Assembly (NCBI GenBank): GCA_900299185.1
Contig: OMIV01000148.1
Span: 1 to 37,505 of the forward strand
Length of the DNA stretch: 37,505 nt
Reading direction: 5' to 3'
Source of the DNA: Planctomycetaceae bacterium
GTDB lineage: Bacteria; Planctomycetota; Planctomycetia; Planctomycetales; Planctomycetaceae
A model generated the notes under the pieces. That model saw only the letters and a program-made list of their open reading frames with translations, ran no database searches and was not told the origin of the DNA. Shown in pieces: positions 24,168 through 33,039 of this stretch (position 1 is the stretch's first letter; every line of letters begins with the position of its first letter). The translations under genes were made by a program, and so were the position numbers.

Positions 24168-26369
24168 ATGAGACTTACTCTTCGCACGCTGCTGGCTTAC
24201 ATGGATGACGTGCTTGATCCCGATCATGCTCGGGAGATTGGCAACAAGGTCAACGCGAGCGCGAATGCCTCGGCTCTGGTGAATCGGATTCGAGAAGTTG
24301 TCAGACGGCGGCGGTTGTTGGCTCCAGAGTTAGCCGGTCCGCAGTCGGGTCTCGATCCCAACACGATTGCGGAGTATCTCGACAGCACGCTCGATGCGGA
24401 TACGGTCGCTGAAGTCGAGAAGGTGTGTCTCGATTCTGACATGCATCTGGCCGAAGTTGCGGCGTGTCATCAAGTCCTGACCATTGTGCTGGGCGAACCG
24501 GTTGATGTGCCGGTGCGAACTCGCGAGCGGATGTATGCGCTGGGGCCGAGTCGTCAGCGAGCGGCGAGTGTGGAAGAGCCATCGCCAGCATCTGCGTCGA
24601 CGGTGCCTCCGATGAATCCTCCGCCAGAACCAGAACGAACGCCGGTGCGGCCTGTCACCATGAGTCTTCCGAAGCCAACAGTCGAGGGCTTCGAAGACGG
24701 AGTCCCGGACTATTTGAAGCCCGCTCCGTTTTGGAAACGAGCATTGCCGGTGGCGGTGGCAATCGTCTTAGTTGGCGGCTGGGCGATCATGATGTATCGC
24801 GAGTTGAATGGTCGAACTCCGAGCGATCCCTCGCGTGCAACAGTGGCCAGCGGCGCTCCGAACGCCAATCCGAAGACTGATGAAGACTCTGCCGCAGTTG
24901 ATGCTCACGAGGATGCTCAAGTGAGGAACGCGGCTCCCAAGAATGCGGAGCCGTTTGTCGCGGCGCCGATGTCGAATGGTCCAGACGATGGCAACGAGAA
25001 GTTTACGCGCCGTCCGCTCGATCAAGTGACGACGCCGTTGGATGCGGCTCGTCCTTCCAACAAGACCCCGGCTGTTGAACCCGAACCAAAGACGACGATC
25101 GAGAAACCGGCACCGATGAAGACTCCGCTGCCGATGCCTGAAGCGGTTGCGAAGGTCGACGAGCCGAAGCCTATGCCTGAGAAGCCTGCGGTGCCTGTTG
25201 AAGCTGCGGTTATGCCGGGGCCGGAAGTTGTCTATACGGCTAGGTCCGGCCGTTTGGTTCAACGTACGGCGAATGGTTGGACGGTGATGCCGTATCGCTC
25301 GACGATTCGACGCGGAGATCGCGTGTGTTCGCCATATCCGTTCTCGGCATTGTTCGAGATTGCGAGCCTGGGGCTGACGATCGAACTGTTGCCGGGCTCA
25401 TCGATGGAGTTCGGTGGTGCGACCGCTCAAGAGGCGATCGTTCTGGAAGTGCCGCGCGGGCGAGTGTCGTTTAAGCGAGCAGCTCAAGCGGGGGCCAATC
25501 CTCTAACGATTGGCTTGCGACTGGCGGGCGAGTCCTGCCAATTGACGATGTTGTCAGAGCAGTCGTTGTGTGGAATGGAAATTACTCCGCGTGAGCCTGA
25601 CTCGTTGGAAATGGATTTGGGTGAAGATCGTATGCGCGGCCATCTAGCTGTGGTGACGAGCGATGTCCGGTTTACGAGTATGTCGAGCGGCGAAGAGAAG
25701 CTTGGTCCGCAGTCTTGGTTCTCGTTGGCGTTGCGAGATCGAAAGCAAACCGATCCTGCTCGTCGGCTTGCGGAACTCGTGGTGATTCCAGATTGGCTCG
25801 ATGCCAACAAACCACGCATGACCGCTACTGAGCGGACCTATGCGACTCAGTTTGAGAAGAAAGTTGACCCTGATTTGTCTTTGGCCGAAAGCGTGTCCGG
25901 CTTGGTCAACGAGAAGTCTCAGATGCTGTCGACGTTTGCTGTGAAGGCGCTGGCTGCCACCGAACTGCATACGGAACTGGTCAAGGCGTTGGCGAAAGCC
26001 GAGTTTGAAGAGACTCGCGTTGCGGCGATTGTCGGCTTGCGGCAATGGTTACCGTTGGCACCACGCAATCGCGAGTTGCTCAAAGAAGAACTCGCTCAGA
26101 ACTTTGCTGCCGATCATGTGGATGCGATCTATCGACTGTTGTGGGGCTTCAACGAAGACGACGCACGCAGTCCGGCTTCGTCACGGATCTTGTTTGACTG
26201 GCTCAGTCATGAGAACTCTGTCATTCGGCACTTGGCCTTCTATCACATCTATCATCTGACCGGTCAGAAGTACGACTACCGACCGGTAAGCCCGGCTCCT
26301 CAACGCAATGCTGCGATCGAGCGCTGGCACATGCACATGGAGCGGAACAAGGGCGCGTTGGTGAATTGA
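24168..26369 (+). CDS. Membrane protein with anti-sigma-like tandem N-terminal modules and FecR-like region
   Basis: The product has 733 residues. Two related modules open it: YMDDVLDPD (11-19) and YLDSTLDAD (70-78) lead into similar helices, as in the cytoplasmic part of zinc-finger anti-sigma factors, but the zinc-binding His/Cys set is absent. A single membrane helix lies at about 190-212, preceded by WKR. A Pro/Ala/Lys-rich linker runs to about 350. Then comes a FecR-like stretch (357-500) with SGRLVQRTANGWTVMPYRST, VCSPYPFSALFEIASLGLTI and VLEVPRGRVSF, and finally helical repeats (about 570-730) around IVGLRQWLPLAPRNRELLKE. The topology places the modules inside and the FecR-like part outside. 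The sequence suggests an envelope-signal sensor, but no sigma factor is adjacent, so the role is inferred. It precedes scpB by 70 bases. Confidence 0.8.
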   Translation: MRLTLRTLLAYMDDVLDPDHAREIGNKVNASANASALVNRIREVVRRRRLLAPELAGPQSGLDPNTIAEYLDSTLDADTVAEVEKVCLDSDMHLAEVAACHQVLTIVLGEPVDVPVRTRERMYALGPSRQRAASVEEPSPASASTVPPMNPPPEPERTPVRPVTMSLPKPTVEGFEDGVPDYLKPAPFWKRALPVAVAIVLVGGWAIMMYRELNGRTPSDPSRATVASGAPNANPKTDEDSAAVDAHEDAQVRNAAPKNAEPFVAAPMSNGPDDGNEKFTRRPLDQVTTPLDAARPSNKTPAVEPEPKTTIEKPAPMKTPLPMPEAVAKVDEPKPMPEKPAVPVEAAVMPGPEVVYTARSGRLVQRTANGWTVMPYRSTIRRGDRVCSPYPFSALFEIASLGLTIELLPGSSMEFGGATAQEAIVLEVPRGRVSFKRAAQAGANPLTIGLRLAGESCQLTMLSEQSLCGMEITPREPDSLEMDLGEDRMRGHLAVVTSDVRFTSMSSGEEKLGPQSWFSLALRDRKQTDPARRLAELVVIPDWLDANKPRMTATERTYATQFEKKVDPDLSLAESVSGLVNEKSQMLSTFAVKALAATELHTELVKALAKAEFEETRVAAIVGLRQWLPLAPRNRELLKEELAQNFAADHVDAIYRLLWGFNEDDARSPASSRILFDWLSHENSVIRHLAFYHIYHLTGQKYDYRPVSPAPQRNAAIERWHMHMERNKGALVN

Positions 26370-26439
26370 GATGCGAGCGATTCGGCGAGCAGTCGCGGAT
26401 GACTCCGCGCGTTGATTCAGTGCCGGCAAAGGATTGCTG

Positions 26440-27246
26440 ATGAGTGACGACCATAGTCCGATTATCGAAGACGAGTCCGGTGCTGATTGGCCGAATCTCG
26501 ATATTGAAGAAGCCTATCGCCGCGCGCTCGAAGCCAATGACGCCGCCGAATGGGAGATCGGTCACCTCTCTCCTGAGGCTGCGGCTGAATCAACGGGCGA
26601 AGACACGATCCATGACACCGCAGATAGTGCTGCAGTTGCGGTTGATGAAACGACTGTGGCTGCAGCGACGCCTGCCAAGAACGAGCCTGCAGATGCACCT
26701 GCTCCGCCGGCAGAGTTGCCGACGCGAGTCACTCCGAAGCAGGTGATTGAGGCTGCATTGTTCGTCGGCGGTCAGCCGCTCACTGCGAAGAAACTCTGCT
26801 ACGTCTTGCGCGGTGATTTCGATCTCGACTTCATCGAGCAGACGATCGATGACCTCAATCATCTGTATGTGGAAGAAGAACGACCTTACGAGATTCGGCT
26901 GGGCGAAGGCGGCTATCGACTCGTGCTGCACGAGGAATTTCAGCGTTTACGCAATCGCGTGTATGGCATTGGGCCGCGAGAAGTGAAGCTGTCGCAAGAT
27001 GTGCTCGAAGTGCTGGCTCTTGTGGCGTATCGGCAACCGATGACTCAGGCCGATATTGAAGGGCTTGGTAAGAGCAACCCTGGTCCATCATTGCGCCAGT
27101 TGCTGCGGCGAGAACTTATTTCGTTGGAGCGTGACCCACAAGATCGCAAGAACGTGAAGTACCGCACCACACGTCGGTTCTTGTCTGTCTTTGGTTTGGG
27201 GCGGCTTGACGAATTGCCACAAGCCGACGAGTTGATGTTTAAGTAG
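26440..27246 (+). CDS. scpB: Segregation and condensation protein B (ScpB)
   Basis: ScpB dimerises and joins ScpA and SMC in the bacterial condensin that compacts and separates chromosomes. The winged-helix core starts near residue 98 (TPKQVIEAALFVGGQPLT) and includes RLGEGGYRLVLHEEF, LSQDVLEVLALVAYRQPMT, and KSNPGPSLRQLLRREL, where canonical ScpB has RGV..; it ends with KYRTTRRFLSVFGL. ATG 26440 follows AAAGGA by six bases, which decides against a TTG two codons earlier. The first 97 residues are an extra acidic, Ala/Pro-rich and probably disordered extension; typical ScpB proteins are about 190 residues against 268 here. ScpA is not adjacent. The gene converges on the HD-GYP gene. Confidence 0.93.
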   Translation: MSDDHSPIIEDESGADWPNLDIEEAYRRALEANDAAEWEIGHLSPEAAAESTGEDTIHDTADSAAVAVDETTVAAATPAKNEPADAPAPPAELPTRVTPKQVIEAALFVGGQPLTAKKLCYVLRGDFDLDFIEQTIDDLNHLYVEEERPYEIRLGEGGYRLVLHEEFQRLRNRVYGIGPREVKLSQDVLEVLALVAYRQPMTQADIEGLGKSNPGPSLRQLLRRELISLERDPQDRKNVKYRTTRRFLSVFGLGRLDELPQADELMFK

Positions 27247-27334
27247 CGCGGCTGAACGCTGCCGCGCCACTTGAAAACAGAATCAAGCTCGTGGTGTAGT
27301 TCTTACGGAGGTTCGCTTTATGGCGAGCTGACGA

Positions 27335-28972
27335 TCAATCGGTGCTCTCGAAATGTGGTTCGTCGTCTGACCAAATCTCTGGGCCGCCGATCTTTCGGAT
27401 CTCGTTACGAGCGGCGAAGTATGCTCCGACCACATCGGGATCCCACTGCTTTCCCGCTCCATTGCGGAAGATGTGATCGACTTGTGACTGCGGCATACCT
27501 CGCCGGTAAGGACGATCGCTGCGCATCGCATCAAAGGCGTCTGCCACGGACAAAATCCTGGCGAGCAACGGGATCTCGGTGCCCTTCAGCCGATCTGGAT
27601 AACCCCCACCAGTGAACTCTTCGTGGTGGCTGCGAACTCCCGGCAGCAGACGATGCATGCTCTTGAGTCCGCGCAGGATGCGGTAGCCGATCATCGGATG
27701 CTGCTTGACGTGCTCGTACTCTTCTGCCGTCAACGCGTCGGTCTTTTGCAAGATGGCGTCATTGACTCCGATCTTGCCGATGTCGTGCAACAACCCCGCG
27801 TTGAAACAATCGTGTTGGTCGCGGTCGGCCAACTTCAACTGCTTGGCTAGGCACTTTGCAATTGCGGCGACTCGTTCGCTGTGACCTCGGGTGTAAGAGT
27901 CCTTGGCATCAATGGTCGTCACCAGCGAACCAACGAACTGCAAGAGAAGCTCGTCATGAGCTTCGTAAATCTCTCGGTTGCGGGTGTGAGTGACGATCAA
28001 TGTTGCGACGGTTTCAGCGAGTGCGACATCCGTTTGGTCAAACTCTTCTTGATCGGTGCGGTTAAAGAGACAGACCCAGCCGGTTACGTGGGAGCCTTCG
28101 CGGATCGGACATAACAACAAGCTTTGAAGGCCGGGGAAGTCTGCACCGAGTAATGTTCCGACGACGTTTTGTCGGATGATGGGATCAGACTGTCGTTCGC
28201 TCACACAATGATCGATCAGCGAAGGTAGTCGCGACATCGTGACCGGAATGCGACCGTGTTTGATTTCTAATCGTCTTTGTGGACCTAATTCCCAAATCAC
28301 TGCGCAGCCGGCGGAGGACGTTAAATACTGCAAGCCCATGAGGCAGGCATCATTCAGGTTGTCGGTGTTTTGCGAGATCGTGAGTTGGCCAAGTATGCGA
28401 TGCAGGAACTGCACTTGGTCTACGCCGCGTTCGTTTTGTCGGCGGAGTTGGGTGATTTCGCGAGTCAGCAGCGACTCGCGGCATTCACGTTCGCAGTACG
28501 CCTGAAGGACGAGAGATAGGACCTCTGGCGAGCATGACTTTTGTCGTGCGCACCACTCGGCCAACTGGGGCATTTCCCAACTCAGCTCAACTCCTAACTG
28601 GAGTAGCTCGTCAGTGATGCGGCCTGAGTGGTTCACGAGGTAACCAATGCCGATGATTTGCAGTCCTTCAAGCTGTGGCAGAGGAACGGCGTAGAAGGTC
28701 AAGCCGCATGTGGACTCGACGACCTTCGGCAGCGGACCTTCGACGAGTTGCGCGAAGGTTTCGCTCGGCAAAATCTCGACAAAGTCGTCATCGGTGTTGG
28801 CCACCACCAGTCCCGACGATGCGTCGACACACATCAGGGGCAGAGCGAGTGACTCGCTGAATTGAACCATCTGTTGGATGGCTTGTTCCGAACTACTGCG
28901 CGAGTAGCGGAACTTGGTCTCTAACGAATAGGGCACTAACTGTGATTCGGGCGCGACAACAGCAACTGACAT
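27335..28972 (-). CDS. GAF/HD-GYP domain protein, probable cyclic-di-GMP phosphodiesterase
   Basis: HD-GYP domains hydrolyse cyclic-di-GMP to GMP through a metal centre. In this 545-residue protein the C-terminal HD-GYP domain has GHSERV (363-368), HDIGK (396-400) with the metal-binding His-Asp pair, HPMIGY, and HHEEFTGGGYPD (449-460) with the GYP triplet intact at 457-459, although the usual GTGYP reads GGGYP. A GAF-like domain is likely at about 185-330. The first 180 residues have PAS-like features and two small cysteine groups (CSPE, CERECRES). No membrane helix is seen, so it senses a cytoplasmic signal. The start is supported by AAGGAG five to six bases upstream. The neighbours are a pilin and the flagellar operon, which makes motility control plausible but unproven. 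Confidence 0.93.
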   Translation of the reverse strand: MSVAVVAPESQLVPYSLETKFRYSRSSSEQAIQQMVQFSESLALPLMCVDASSGLVVANTDDDFVEILPSETFAQLVEGPLPKVVESTCGLTFYAVPLPQLEGLQIIGIGYLVNHSGRITDELLQLGVELSWEMPQLAEWCARQKSCSPEVLSLVLQAYCERECRESLLTREITQLRRQNERGVDQVQFLHRILGQLTISQNTDNLNDACLMGLQYLTSSAGCAVIWELGPQRRLEIKHGRIPVTMSRLPSLIDHCVSERQSDPIIRQNVVGTLLGADFPGLQSLLLCPIREGSHVTGWVCLFNRTDQEEFDQTDVALAETVATLIVTHTRNREIYEAHDELLLQFVGSLVTTIDAKDSYTRGHSERVAAIAKCLAKQLKLADRDQHDCFNAGLLHDIGKIGVNDAILQKTDALTAEEYEHVKQHPMIGYRILRGLKSMHRLLPGVRSHHEEFTGGGYPDRLKGTEIPLLARILSVADAFDAMRSDRPYRRGMPQSQVDHIFRNGAGKQWDPDVVGAYFAARNEIRKIGGPEIWSDDEPHFESTD

Positions 28973-29221
28973 AAGAATCTCCTTCCCGACCTGCTCTCGA
29001 AAACTAGGTCAGGAAGAATGTCTGTCGTTTGCGATCTACCGCGTGTGGCTTGAGAGGCGTGAAAGGCAGGTTTGCCATGCGTTGGACGAGGTGCGATTCC
29101 TCCCTCGCCAATTTGAAAACGTGGAATCACTCGCTGTTGGTGTGGAGTTTTTCCGTCACGTACCTCAATCAAGAACCTCCCGGCTAGACGAGTCGCAGCG
29201 GCCACACGGATTGCAGCGGCG

Positions 29222-29437
29222 CTACGGCATGCGACTGCGTGTGAGTTCGAAAAACGCCAGCGTCTTGGTGCCGACCAGACCGATGCCGATCATGCAAGCA
29301 AAGATCACAAGTGACAGCATGAAGAGGTATTCGATCGACGTGATCGCGGCGTCCTCAACGAGGAATCGCTTGAGGAATACACCCCAGCTCTCTCTGAGTG
29401 CTCGCGGTGGCTGATGGGTGTTGTTGCTGAATGGCAT
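29222..29437 (-). CDS. Flp-type pilin subunit
   Basis: Starting at the Met at 29437, the product is 71 residues. The pilin signature is VEDAAITSIEYLFMLSLVIF: an acidic and Ala-rich processing region followed by the IEY pair and a hydrophobic helix, as in Flp/Tad type IVb pilins, where prepilin peptidase cuts near this site and Glu5 and Tyr6 are conserved. The leader is longer than the common 10-20 residues, and the cleavage residue is not a clear Gly (DAAI rather than GATA). No tadA, rcpA or prepilin peptidase gene is present here. The upstream Met at 29467 is less likely. It is transcribed on the same strand as the flagellar operon and the HD-GYP gene. Confidence 0.7.
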   Translation of the reverse strand: MPFSNNTHQPPRALRESWGVFLKRFLVEDAAITSIEYLFMLSLVIFACMIGIGLVGTKTLAFFELTRSRMP

Positions 29438-29752
29438 CGCAGGAGCTTCCGTGTTGCAGATCGGCAACGAATCGCTGCTGGTCCGAACTCGCAGCGCGAT
29501 GCGAATGCCTCAACGCACCCGGCATGCCAATCGACGTCGCGTTCTTGGTCGCAGCGAAAATGGACGGCTCGTTAAGGCGTAGAGTCTCACGCAGAGACGC
29601 TGAGGACGCAGAGAAATCAATGACCTAAGGGTGGCCTCAAATGAGCGGCTTAAGAATTCCTACAAGCACGATGGCAGATTCGTTTCTGCCCATCGTCTTA
29701 TCTCTGCGACCTCCGCGCCTCTGTGTGAGATACCTCTTCGCTACATCCGTTT
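29438..29752 (-). other. Intergenic region between pilin gene and flhA
   Basis: There is no gene in these 315 bases. The main structure is an imperfect inverted repeat, listed separately. Minus-strand signals for the pilin gene should lie here, but I cannot point to a clear promoter. Confidence 0.5.
29585..29730. repeat. Long inverted repeat (30-bp arms, 86-bp spacer)
   Basis: The arm at 29585-29614 (TCTCACGCAGAGACGC...GCAGAGA) pairs with 29701-29730 at 26 of 30 positions. The arms are rich in CAGAG/CTCTG units, and the spacer contains a partial hairpin (GATGGCAG with CTGCCCATC). Strings of this type recur in distantly related genomes, often next to GxxExxY genes, as far as I recall. It could be a small non-autonomous mobile element. 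I see no flanking target duplication. Confidence 0.75.
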
Positions 29753-31843
29753 TTAGGACTGCTGCATCGCTCGGAAGACCTCGTCGTAGCGCACGATGAC
29801 TTCAGGTTCCAAGAGCGTGTCGATGGGCACTTCTGAGTACGAGATCACAGCGAGGTCAGGCAGGCCGCGTTGCAGCATGACGCGAATCGGACGACGCAGG
29901 GACGAGTCGACCAGCAACGCAACTTCCTGCTTGCGAGCACTCGCGTCTCGCAGTTCGGTTGCGAGCTTCAAGATCAGACCTTCGAACGCTTCCGGTGGCA
30001 AAATGATACGACCATTCTGAAGGGCTCGGCGTAATTCCAATTCCAACCGTGGCTCGAAGACCATGCCGTGAATGCGACCTTGCTCGTCGGTGAATTGCTC
30101 GCAAATCGCGCGGTTGAGATTCAGCCGAATGCGTTCGACCAATTCGTTGGGATCCTTCGTTGAGGACACGTTCGCGGACAGGCTCTCGAAGATACGCGTC
30201 AAATTGGTAATCGGCACATGCTCTTCCAACAGCAACGTCATGATGCGATGCACGGTGCCCATCGAGAGCTGGCCCGGCACGAGTTCATCAACGACTTGCG
30301 GCGATGACTCTTTGACCTTCTCAACGAGCTTGCCGAAGTCTTCGCGGCTGAGCAGTTCGCCCGAATAGCGACGCAACACTTCGCGGAGGTGTGTGATCAA
30401 GACGCTCGGCGCATCGACCACAGTGCAGCCGTAGATTTCGGCTTGAGCTCGATCGACTTCCGGGATCCAGCGAGCGGGCAGACCGAACGCGGGATCGACG
30501 GTGTCTTCGCCCTCGACGGGGATCTCTTCACCTTGCGGATGGATGGCCAGCAGCGAGTCGTAACGCAGGCGACCGCGAGCCACTTCCTGGCCATTGATCA
30601 TGAAGGTGTAGGCTTCTGGTTCGAGACGCGCGTTGTCGCGGACTCGGATCAGCGGAACCCAAATGCCGGTTCGTCGCGCGAGGTCTCGGCGCAAGGTGCC
30701 AATGCGTTGCAGCAAACTGAGGCCGCGTTTCGGATCAACCAATGGAATAAGTCTGGCACCAATCTCCACACAGGCGCGGTCCGTTTGCAGGAAGTCATCG
30801 ACCGCTTGCTCCATCGGAGTCTTGGTCGGTTCCGTCGGCGCTGTTGTCGCTGCGGCCATCGCGGCTTGCTCATCGAGTTCCTGTTGAGTGAACTCGGGTA
30901 GCTTGCGATACAGCCAAAATAACCCGCCAGCCAAAGCCAAAAACGGGATCTTCGGTAGACCAGGAACGAGTGCCATCGCAGTCATCATGACGGCACCGGC
31001 AACCAGTGGCGTTCGCTTGCCGAGGAACTGCAGGCTGATTTCCGGGCCGATGCTGGAGTCCGTGTTGGACTTGGTCGTCAGCAAACCGGCGGCGGTCGCG
31101 ATGATGAGGGCCGGGATCTGAGAAACCAGCCCGTCACCGACTGTCAGCACTGAGTAAGTCTGCAAGGCATTGCCAATCGACATGCCATTCATCATGCCGA
31201 TGATCACACCGCCGACGATGTTGATCACGGTGATGATCAAGCCCGCGATGGCATCGCCACGCACGAACTTCGAAGCACCGTCCATCGAGCCGTAGAACTC
31301 GGCTTCTTGCATCAACATCTTGCGACGACGACGCGCTTCATCTTCGTTGATGATGCCCGCATTAAGATCGGCGTCGATCGCCATTTGCTTGCCGGGCATC
31401 GCGTCCAAGGTGAAACGCGCGCTGACTTCCGAGATACGCGACGCACCTTTGGTGATCACCACGAACTGAATGATGATCAAGATCAGGAACACCACGAGGC
31501 CGACGACCAAGTTGCCACCGACCACGAAGCGACCGAAGGCATCGACCAGCTTTCCAGCATGCGCATCGAGCAAGATCGAACGTGTGGTAGCCACGTTGAG
31601 TGCCAGTCGAGTCAACGTCAGCAACAACAAGGCCGAGGGGAAGACCGATAGCTCCAAGGGTTGTCGCACGTTGAGCGTGACGAGCATCAGCAGCACGACC
31701 ACGCCGACATTCAACGACAAGAACAAGTCGAGCAGGATCGGCGGCAGCGGAATGATCATCACGCCGATCAGGACCATCACGACGAGTGGTAGTAAGAACT
31801 CCACTCCGCGGCTTTGGACTCCAGGGACTTTGATGCCAGCCAT
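29753..31843 (-). CDS. flhA: Flagellar export gate protein FlhA
   Basis: FlhA is the largest export-gate subunit of the flagellar type III apparatus; a ring of nine couples the proton gradient to substrate transfer and docks export chaperones. The product is 696 residues, the usual length. Eight membrane helices occupy about residues 15-310. The conserved FHIPEP loop is represented by TLDAMPGKQMAIDADLNAGIINEDEARRRR. The cytoplasmic domain covers about 340-696 (VEIGARLIPLVDPKRGLSLL near its start). I chose ATG 31843 because AAGGA lies eight bases upstream; the extra Met 18 bases earlier is less well placed. It is the last gene of the operon, 27 bases after flhB, and a long inverted repeat follows. 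Confidence 0.97.
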   Translation of the reverse strand: MAGIKVPGVQSRGVEFLLPLVVMVLIGVMIIPLPPILLDLFLSLNVGVVVLLMLVTLNVRQPLELSVFPSALLLLTLTRLALNVATTRSILLDAHAGKLVDAFGRFVVGGNLVVGLVVFLILIIIQFVVITKGASRISEVSARFTLDAMPGKQMAIDADLNAGIINEDEARRRRKMLMQEAEFYGSMDGASKFVRGDAIAGLIITVINIVGGVIIGMMNGMSIGNALQTYSVLTVGDGLVSQIPALIIATAAGLLTTKSNTDSSIGPEISLQFLGKRTPLVAGAVMMTAMALVPGLPKIPFLALAGGLFWLYRKLPEFTQQELDEQAAMAAATTAPTEPTKTPMEQAVDDFLQTDRACVEIGARLIPLVDPKRGLSLLQRIGTLRRDLARRTGIWVPLIRVRDNARLEPEAYTFMINGQEVARGRLRYDSLLAIHPQGEEIPVEGEDTVDPAFGLPARWIPEVDRAQAEIYGCTVVDAPSVLITHLREVLRRYSGELLSREDFGKLVEKVKESSPQVVDELVPGQLSMGTVHRIMTLLLEEHVPITNLTRIFESLSANVSSTKDPNELVERIRLNLNRAICEQFTDEQGRIHGMVFEPRLELELRRALQNGRIILPPEAFEGLILKLATELRDASARKQEVALLVDSSLRRPIRVMLQRGLPDLAVISYSEVPIDTLLEPEVIVRYDEVFRAMQQS

Positions 31844-31870
31844 ATTTGCGTTCCTTCGCAAGCTGCGGCG

Positions 31871-32947
31871 CTAGGCCGCATGTAAATCACCGTGCTTCAG
31901 ACGATAGAGGTATGCCAACACCTCGCTCACTGCGATGTAGAGCATGTTGGGGATTTCGTCACCGACGTTGACCATCTTGTAGAGTGCTCGCGCCAACGGC
32001 TTACGCTCGATGACGGTGACTCCATGCTTCTTTGCTTCGGCGATGATCTTGAGAGCAAAGTGGTTGGTGCCTTTGGCCAAACACACCGGAGCAGAGTTCT
32101 CGCCTCGTACATATCGCAACGCGATGGCGTAGTGGTCAGGGTTAGTAATCACGACCGTTGCTTTGGGGACGTCGCGAATCATCTTTCGTTTCTGAGCCAG
32201 CTCGCGTTGAATCTGACGTCGTCGGGCTCGGACGTGCGGATCGCCTTCTTCGTTGCGATGTTCGTCCTTCATTTCTTGCTTGGACATCTTCAATTCGTTT
32301 TCAACGCGGTACCACTGATAGACGTAGTCGGCCGCGCCGAGCACCATCAGCATCGCCGTGGTGGCCAAGAGCAGTTGCAGAGCCATCGCCCAGGTCTGCT
32401 TGGCACTCCAGAGCAACGGGGCGTCGGTTAATGAGGCTACTAAGGCTTCACGACCCCACAGCAACCAGCAGGAGATTGCTCCCACCGCGGTTGTCTTGAG
32501 GACTTGTTGCAAGCCCTTCATCAAGCCCATCACCGAGAAGAGCTTTTGCATGCCGCCGATCGGGTCGAGCTTCTCCCATTTGAATTCGATGGCTTCTGTG
32601 GAGAAGTAGAAACCGACTTGAGCGAAGTTCACGAGCAAGGCGATTCCGAACATCGTGGCCATGAAGCCGCCGGCAATTCCTAGACCTCGCTTTACCGCAT
32701 CTTGCAGAGCATCGAAGGCACCGACATGCACGATGAGTGCATGCGAGTTGCCGATGTATTGCTCCATGGCCTCGCGAAGTTGCGTCGTGAAGTCCGCTCC
32801 ATAGAGCCACATGGTGATGACAGCGGCCATCAGCAGCATCGTGCCGGTGAGTTCCGGGCTGTACGCGACCTGACCCTGACGCCGCGCTTCGTCGCGCTTG
32901 CGTTGGCTGGGGGCTTCTGTTTTTTGGCCGTCATCCTCGGAAGCCAT
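31871..32947 (-). CDS. flhB: Flagellar export protein FlhB with NPDH autocleavage motif
   Basis: FlhB switches the export machine from rod/hook to filament substrates, in most bacteria after self-cleavage between Asn and Pro of NPTH. The 358-residue protein has the conserved start (KTEAPSQRKRDEARRQGQVA), four membrane helices (about 32-52, 92-112, 145-175 and 185-210) and a basic cytoplasmic domain. The motif reads NPDH at residues 269-272, exactly where Salmonella has NPTH, followed by YAIALRY. The Thr-to-Asp exchange leaves the Asn-Pro bond and His in place. The end (NMLYIAVSEVLAYLYRLKHG) is typical of the family. It sits between fliR (92 bases upstream) and flhA. Confidence 0.97.
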   Translation of the reverse strand: MASEDDGQKTEAPSQRKRDEARRQGQVAYSPELTGTMLLMAAVITMWLYGADFTTQLREAMEQYIGNSHALIVHVGAFDALQDAVKRGLGIAGGFMATMFGIALLVNFAQVGFYFSTEAIEFKWEKLDPIGGMQKLFSVMGLMKGLQQVLKTTAVGAISCWLLWGREALVASLTDAPLLWSAKQTWAMALQLLLATTAMLMVLGAADYVYQWYRVENELKMSKQEMKDEHRNEEGDPHVRARRRQIQRELAQKRKMIRDVPKATVVITNPDHYAIALRYVRGENSAPVCLAKGTNHFALKIIAEAKKHGVTVIERKPLARALYKMVNVGDEIPNMLYIAVSEVLAYLYRLKHGDLHAA

Positions 32948-33039
32948 TGCAGTCGCACTCGTGGGTTAGGCAGGGGAAGGGACGTTGAAGGAGTTGGGTT
33001 TACTTGTGTGAGAGGGGCGATGAGCCATGTGCTGGCTCG

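Noticed and set aside
28470-28500. Possible third copy of the double-hairpin repeat (AGCGACTCGC string)
   Set aside because: Only about ten bases match, there is no second hairpin, and it lies within the HD-GYP coding sequence.
30389-30901. Plus-strand open frame of 170 codons opposite flhA
   Set aside because: It is antisense to the FlhA cytoplasmic domain, and no family features are seen.
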